Shown one piece after another: positions 59,721 to 64,000 of a DNA stretch of 64,000 nt. A program made the translations under genes and the position numbers. The notes under the pieces were generated by a model. That model worked only from the letters and a program-made list of their open reading frames with translations, made no database searches and was not told the DNA's origin. Within the stretch, counting starts at the first letter, position 1, and every line of letters begins with the position of its first letter. Origin of the DNA: Methylobacterium nodulans ORS 2060 (GTDB taxonomy: Bacteria; Pseudomonadota; Alphaproteobacteria; Rhizobiales; Beijerinckiaceae); contig NC_011894.1 of NCBI RefSeq assembly GCF_000022085.1, forward strand, positions 3,189,501 to 3,253,500. The letters run 5' to 3'.

Positions 59721-61183
59721 CTGACGCCTCCGGTGTGCGTCCGCAATCGAACGGCGCAGGCGACCGCGCGCGTAGACGGGCCGGCCGGGTGCGGGCGCTC
59801 GCGCTCTGCGCTGGCCTATGCCTGTCGCCCTGCGGCCTTCGGGCTGAGGAGACCCCGGCCGGCCCGGCGGACCGGCCGGTGCCGAAGACGAACCGCTGGG
59901 CCGAAGACTGGTCGGCCCTGCGCGATCCGGCGCTGCGCACGCAACCCTTCGACGACCTGAAATACATCCCGCTTCTCGCCACCGATCCGCAAAGCTACCT
60001 GTCCCTGGGGCTGACCCTGCGCGAGCGCTTCGAGAGCAACCGGACGCCCGGCTTCGGCGTGGGCGGGGTCCGCGGCGACGCCTACTTGCTTCAGCGCCTC
60101 CAGATCCACCTCGACGCGCGGCTGAGCGAGAACTGGCAGATCTTCGCGCAGGTCGAAGATGCCCGAGCCTTTGACAAGCGCACCATCACCTCCGTCGACG
60201 AGAACATCCTCGACCTGCGCCTCGCCTTCCTGTCCTACAGCCGCACCGTCGAGAGCGGGACCTTCAAGGCGCGGGCCGGACGCCAGGACTTCGCCTTCGA
60301 CCTGCAGCGCTTCGTGTCGTCGCGCGACGGCCCGAACGTGCGCCAATCCTTCGACGCGCTCTGGGCCGATTGGGAGACGGAGTCGTGGCGCCTGCTCGGC
60401 TTCATCAGCCAGCCGGTGCAGTACCGCTTCGCCGAGCCCTTCGACGACTTTTCGAACCGCGGTCTGCGCTTCAGCACCCTGCGGGTCGAGCGCAAGGTGC
60501 TCGGGGACAACGAGCTCTCCGCCTACTGGGGCCTCTACCAGCGCGACGGGGCCCGCTTCCTCGATGCCGGCGGCAACGAGGCGCGCCATGTCTTCGACGT
60601 GCGGTTCGCGGGAGCGGCGGACGGCTTCGACTGGGACCTGGAGGCGATGGGCCAGCTTGGCCGCGTGGGCTCGTCCGCCATCCGGGCCTGGGCCGTCGGC
60701 AGCCGGGTCGGCTACACCTTCGCCAGCCTCCCCTTGCAGCCGCGGCTCGGCCTACAGGCTGACGCGGCCTCCGGCGACCGCCGCCGGGACGACGCGACCC
60801 TCGGCACCTTCAACCCGCTCTTCCCGAACGGCTACTACTTCACGCTCGCCGGCTACACGGGCTACGCCAACCTCCTCCACCTGAAACCCTCGCTCACCAT
60901 ACGTCCCGTCGCGGGGCTCGCGGTCACGGCCGCGCTCGGCCTGCAATGGCGCGAGACGACCGCCGACGCGGTCTACGTCCAGCCGAGCAATCCCGTGCCG
61001 GGCACCGCCGGGCGCGGGCATCCCTGGACGGGCGCCTATGGTCAATTGCGGGCTGACTACGTCTTCGCTCCCGGCCTGACCGGTGCCGTTGAGGCAGTGC
61101 GCTTCGCGGCCGGCGACACGATCCGCGAGGCCGGCGGCAAGGACGCCACCTATCTCGGCCTCGAACTGCGCTACGCATGGTGA
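59717..61183 (+). CDS. AlgE-like (alginate export family) outer-membrane channel
   Basis: GTG 59717 overlaps the VOC gene stop, so translation is coupled. The 488-residue protein has a signal peptide near 22-44 and a beta-barrel pattern: YLSLGLTLRERFESNRTPGF, LLQRLQIHLDARLSENWQIF, KARAGRQDFAFDLQRFVSSR, YFTLAGYTGYANLLHLKPSL and ATYLGLELRYAW at the end. Alginate_exp-domain proteins are anionic outer-membrane channels. In this run it probably admits the substrate of the hydrolases. Confidence 0.87.
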   Translation: MTDASGVRPQSNGAGDRARRRAGRVRALALCAGLCLSPCGLRAEETPAGPADRPVPKTNRWAEDWSALRDPALRTQPFDDLKYIPLLATDPQSYLSLGLTLRERFESNRTPGFGVGGVRGDAYLLQRLQIHLDARLSENWQIFAQVEDARAFDKRTITSVDENILDLRLAFLSYSRTVESGTFKARAGRQDFAFDLQRFVSSRDGPNVRQSFDALWADWETESWRLLGFISQPVQYRFAEPFDDFSNRGLRFSTLRVERKVLGDNELSAYWGLYQRDGARFLDAGGNEARHVFDVRFAGAADGFDWDLEAMGQLGRVGSSAIRAWAVGSRVGYTFASLPLQPRLGLQADAASGDRRRDDATLGTFNPLFPNGYYFTLAGYTGYANLLHLKPSLTIRPVAGLAVTAALGLQWRETTADAVYVQPSNPVPGTAGRGHPWTGAYGQLRADYVFAPGLTGAVEAVRFAAGDTIREAGGKDATYLGLELRYAW

Positions 61184-61235
61184 GCCGGCCCGGCGCGCCG
61201 CTGCACTTCCTCCCCCGAATGGATCACTGCCACTC

Positions 61236-61913
61236 ATGAGACCATCGCTCGCCCAGTTGCTGAGCTTCGTCGGCGGCTACGTCGACACAGTCGGCTTCCT
61301 CGCCCTCCAGGGCTTGTTTACCGCTCACGTCACCGGGAACTTCGTCACCTTCGGCGCCGCGCTGGTGCACGGCGCCGCGGGCGCATGGGCCAAGCTTCTC
61401 GCCCTGCCAGTGTTCTGCATTGCGGTGCTCCTGACCCGGCTCGCCAGTCATCGCCTGGAGCGCGCGGGGCGGCCCGTTCTGTGCATCCTGCTCTGGGCGC
61501 AACTCGCTTTCCTCGCGATCGGTGCGGCGCTCGCCGTCACGCTCGGGCCCTTCGCAAACGCCGACCGCATCGACGCGCTCCTCACGGGCATGGTGCTCGT
61601 CGTCGCGATGGCGATCCAGAACACCGCCCACCGCGCCCACTTGGCCGACGCTCCGCCATCGACGCTGATGACCGGCACAACGACGCAGATCATGATCGAC
61701 TTGGCCGACCTGCTCCGTGGCCTGCCGACCGATCATCCGGCCCGCCGACGCATCGCCCGCATGGCGGCGGCCGTCGCCGCCTTCGCCTTCGGCTGCGGGC
61801 TGGCGGCCCTGCTCTACTATCTGGTTGGCCTCTCCGCGGTCGCGCTCGCGCCCGTGGTCATTCTCGCCGCCGTCGCAGATCCCGGCGTGACCCGCCTCGC
61901 ACCGGCTCCCTGA
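61236..61913 (+). CDS. DUF1275/YoaK membrane protein
   Basis: From ATG 61236 a 225-residue protein with six or seven hydrophobic segments. The family signature is LSFVGGYVDTVGFLALQGLF-TAHVTGNFVTFG. MAIQNTAHRAHLADAPPSTL, MTGTTTQIMIDLADL and a last helix pair follow. The role is unknown. It lies 52 bases after the channel gene and is probably the last gene of the run. Confidence 0.9.
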   Translation: MRPSLAQLLSFVGGYVDTVGFLALQGLFTAHVTGNFVTFGAALVHGAAGAWAKLLALPVFCIAVLLTRLASHRLERAGRPVLCILLWAQLAFLAIGAALAVTLGPFANADRIDALLTGMVLVVAMAIQNTAHRAHLADAPPSTLMTGTTTQIMIDLADLLRGLPTDHPARRRIARMAAAVAAFAFGCGLAALLYYLVGLSAVALAPVVILAAVADPGVTRLAPAP

Positions 61914-62094
61914 CGAGCGACCTCGCCAAGACGTCCAACACAATGCGCGATTCCGAAAGACAACGGCGCGCGAGGCTCGCAGATCATCACCGATGGGCGC
62001 CGCTACCTTGCACGGACCGGTTCGCACCCCGGCTCTGTAAAGGATCGGCCGGTGCTGTCACGGGAACCGGGATGCGGTCGCAGGAACGGCAGGA

Positions 62095-62495
62095 CCCGCC
62101 CAAGTTTTTTTTCAGCAATACACTGGCTATGTAACTGCCGCTCGCGCCTTCCGAATGCCCGATCGACTGCGCATCCAGCAAAGCCTTGCGCAGCGCCGGA
62201 ACAGTGGCGATCTCCGGCTGAGGATGTCCTTTCTTCACCGCGATGCCGATTTTCGAGACTGCGACACCCTTGCGGTCCAACGGTTTGAAATATCCTCCCG
62301 TGATCAGCTCATTCATGCCGTTGTTGACCATGATCAATAAGTCGACGCGCTCGCCGTTCCGGATCCGCACTTGGCTCGCTTCAGGCGAGTCAGGATGCCG
62401 GTGGTCAGAATCTTGAGTTCCGCCGCATCGGCGCCGCACGTAAAGGACACCAAGCTGCCGATGATCATAAGGGCCGCTTTGCATCGACAAAACAT
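62095..62495 (-). pseudogene. ModA-like substrate-binding protein, frameshifted and truncated
   Basis: ATG 62495 starts a signal peptide and first strand (KAALMIIGSLVSFTCGADAA, ELKILTTGILT) that stops soon after. In another frame the protein resumes as VDLLIMVNNGMNELITGGYF, SKIGIAVKKGHPQPEIATVP and ALRKALLDAQSIGHSEGASG, a molybdate-type binding fold. It breaks off near 62095 in VLLKKNLGG. Deletion plus frameshift make it non-functional. Confidence 0.65.
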
Positions 62496-62725
62496 CACTT
62501 TCTTCCTCCACCGTCATACGAAATCCGATTGATTGCTCGGCGATTGCCGTCGCCATCGCCGAGAGATCGGTTCGGACTACGAGACCATCCGCAAAAACCG
62601 ATACGCGGGCAAAAACCAGCACGCGGGTGTCATCGCGCCGCCCGCACCGGACTTGAGCGCGCAGCACCGTACGCCATTATCCCTTCGACAAGGCTGGTCA
62701 TGAGAGCCGGCTCAGGAGAACGCTC

Positions 62726-64000
62726 ATGCCGACGCTGCCGGGCGATGCCAGCCGATCCTCAGACATTCAATCGGTCGACCGAAAAGCCGATGCCACAGGT
62801 GCCCTCGCACGGCTCGGCATTCGCTTCACCGCCTGGGCCGAGCGCTGGTTCCCAGACGCCTTCATCTTCGTCGCGATCGCGGTGGTAATCGTGGCGCTCG
62901 GCGCCCTGGCGAACGGGGCCCCGGTTTCTTCCGTCGCCAAGACCTTCGGGGACGGCTTCTGGAGCCTCATCCCGTTCACGATGCAGATGGCCTTCGTGAC
63001 GATCGGCGGCTATGTCGTCGCCACCTCGCCACCGGTCCAAGCGTTGATCGACCGCCTCGCCAGGATCCCGCGGACGGGGCGCGGGGCGGTGGGCCTCGTG
63101 GCCACGGCGACCATGCTCTCGTCCTTCCTCAGCTGGGGCCTCAGCCTCATCTTCGGCGGCCTGCTCGCTCGGGCGCTGGCCCGCCGGCCGGAGCTGAGCA
63201 TGGACTACCGGGCCGCCGGGGCCGCGGCCTATCTCGGCCTGGGTGCGACCTGGGCGATGGGCCTGAGTTCCTCGGCTGCCCAGCTCCAGGCCAATCCGAA
63301 AAGCCTGCCGCCGAACCTTTTGCCGATCACCGGGGTGATCCCCTTCAGCGAGACGATCTTCCTCTGGCAGTCCCTTCTGGTGGCCACAATCCTGTTCGTG
63401 ATCTCGGTCATGATCGCCTACGCGTCGGCCCCAACGCCTGTCAGCGCCGTCACCGCGCAGGATCTCGGCGTGGACGTCTCGGCCAAGCAGGAGAGACTCG
63501 ATCCGCCAGCTCAGCCCGGAGAGAAGCTGGAGCATTGGCCGCTCCTGAACATCCTCCTTGTCATCATTGCCGGCGGCTGGATCTGGCAGGAATTCGCGCG
63601 GCAATCGTGGATTGTCGCGATCTCGAACCTGAACACCTACAATCTGCTGTTCCTGACCCTCGGCCTGCTGCTTCACTGGCGCCCGAAGCGGTTCCTGATC
63701 GCCGTTGCGAAAGCGGTCCCGGCGACCGCCGGGGTTCTGATCCAGTTCCCCCTCTACGCCTCGATCAGCGCGATCCTCACGGGGGCTAAGAACGCCTCGG
63801 GCCAAACGCTGTCGGAGGTGATCAGCCACGCCTTCGTCAGCTTCAACACAACAGGCAGCTTCCCGCTCTCGATGGGCGGCTACTCGGCGGTGCTCGGCTT
63901 CTTTGTACCCTCGGGCGGCGGCAAGTGGCTGCTGGAGGCGCCCTACGTGATGCAGGCCGCCAACGAGTTGAAGGTGCATCTCGGCTGGGCCGTGATGATC
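62726..64000 (+). CDS. AtoE-type short-chain fatty acid transporter (3' end outside window)
   Basis: ATG 62726 follows AGGAGAA. The 425 visible residues have at least eight hydrophobic segments with the family features WAERWFPDAFIFVAIAVVIV, GDGFWSLIPFTMQMAFVTIG, SWGLSLIFGGLLARALARRP, QSLLVATILFVISVMIAYA and VLGFFVPSGGGKWLLEAPYV. AtoE proteins carry short-chain fatty acids such as butyrate or acetoacetate. The frame is open at base 64000, so the last few dozen residues are missing. Confidence 0.9.
   Translation, partial: MPTLPGDASRSSDIQSVDRKADATGALARLGIRFTAWAERWFPDAFIFVAIAVVIVALGALANGAPVSSVAKTFGDGFWSLIPFTMQMAFVTIGGYVVATSPPVQALIDRLARIPRTGRGAVGLVATATMLSSFLSWGLSLIFGGLLARALARRPELSMDYRAAGAAAYLGLGATWAMGLSSSAAQLQANPKSLPPNLLPITGVIPFSETIFLWQSLLVATILFVISVMIAYASAPTPVSAVTAQDLGVDVSAKQERLDPPAQPGEKLEHWPLLNILLVIIAGGWIWQEFARQSWIVAISNLNTYNLLFLTLGLLLHWRPKRFLIAVAKAVPATAGVLIQFPLYASISAILTGAKNASGQTLSEVISHAFVSFNTTGSFPLSMGGYSAVLGFFVPSGGGKWLLEAPYVMQAANELKVHLGWAVMI

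Noticed and set aside
1..64000. CRISPR arrays, rRNA genes and complete tRNA genes
   Set aside because: No regularly spaced short repeats, rRNA segments or fully paired cloverleaf were found on either strand by eye.

Overview
The window is high-GC DNA from an alphaproteobacterium, most likely a Hyphomicrobiales member close to Methylobacterium or Microvirga. That placement rests on a NepR/EcfG-type stress sigma factor, a MucR/Ros remnant, RIME-like dispersed palindromes and the style of the insertion sequences. It is inference from gene content; no 16S or housekeeping marker is present.

Layout. 1-2.8 kb: glyoxylate-to-glycerate genes (hyi end, glxR, pyruvate kinase). 2.8-4.5 kb: a graveyard with a tRNA-Arg 3' fragment, a decayed ORF and two transposase remnants. 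4.6-11.2 kb: a periplasmic flavin/iron redox module (PepSY protein, response regulator, histidine kinase, DUF2271 protein with a flavinylation-type motif, PepSY-flavodoxin-reductase fusion, ApbE). 11.1-13.9 kb: nested insertion sequences. 14-23.8 kb: hemerythrin, MFS, PadR, YihY/BrkB, a broken MscS gene, a Kef-type antiporter, a cut-off AmpG gene and a branched-chain amino-acid-type binding protein. 24-28.8 kb: hydantoinase/oxoprolinase hyuAB with a LysR regulator; a shared 16-bp motif links hyuB and the binding protein. 28.9-35 kb: a NepR-EcfG fusion sigma factor, a second binding protein, an OmpA protein, a GST and several remnants. 35.2-39.2 kb: an amino-acid catabolic operon (DSD1/D-threonine-aldolase-like enzyme, ornithine-cyclodeaminase family enzyme, YheO/DauR-type regulator, threonine-synthase-like PLP enzyme), bounded by imperfect 42-bp direct repeats.

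40.2-47.1 kb holds the most notable locus, a retron. On the minus strand the order is WGR/HEAT-repeat protein, SWIM zinc-finger protein, a structured non-coding RNA with convincing msr-msd architecture (about 44 bp of near-perfect msd stem plus a1/a2 repeats), and a retron-type reverse transcriptase with the NAxxH, YADD and VTG signatures and an unusual C-terminal two-helix membrane tail. The architecture resembles what I recall as type XIII retrons (RT + ARM/HEAT + WHSWIM). A 160-bp copy of the operon's first codons and leader recurs 3.1 kb away beside a broken outer-membrane protein gene.

47.6-54.7 kb: a frame-broken GT-D/FkbM glycan gene, a cobalamin riboswitch ahead of a TonB-dependent receptor, a recombinase-domain fragment and a DUF1624-like membrane protein. 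55-61.9 kb: an HxlR regulator facing an isochorismatase-XapX-amidohydrolase-VOC-outer membrane channel-DUF1275 gene run. 62-64 kb: a decayed ModA-like binding protein and an AtoE-type short-chain fatty acid transporter that runs off the end.

Mobile DNA is dense. It includes an intact ISL3 element with an 8-bp target duplication, two internally deleted IS3 derivatives, an internally deleted IS630 derivative touching the RT stop codon, three RIME-like elements plus a lone arm, and a small family of repeats with ATACCAA ends, one of which encodes the last residues of pyruvate kinase.
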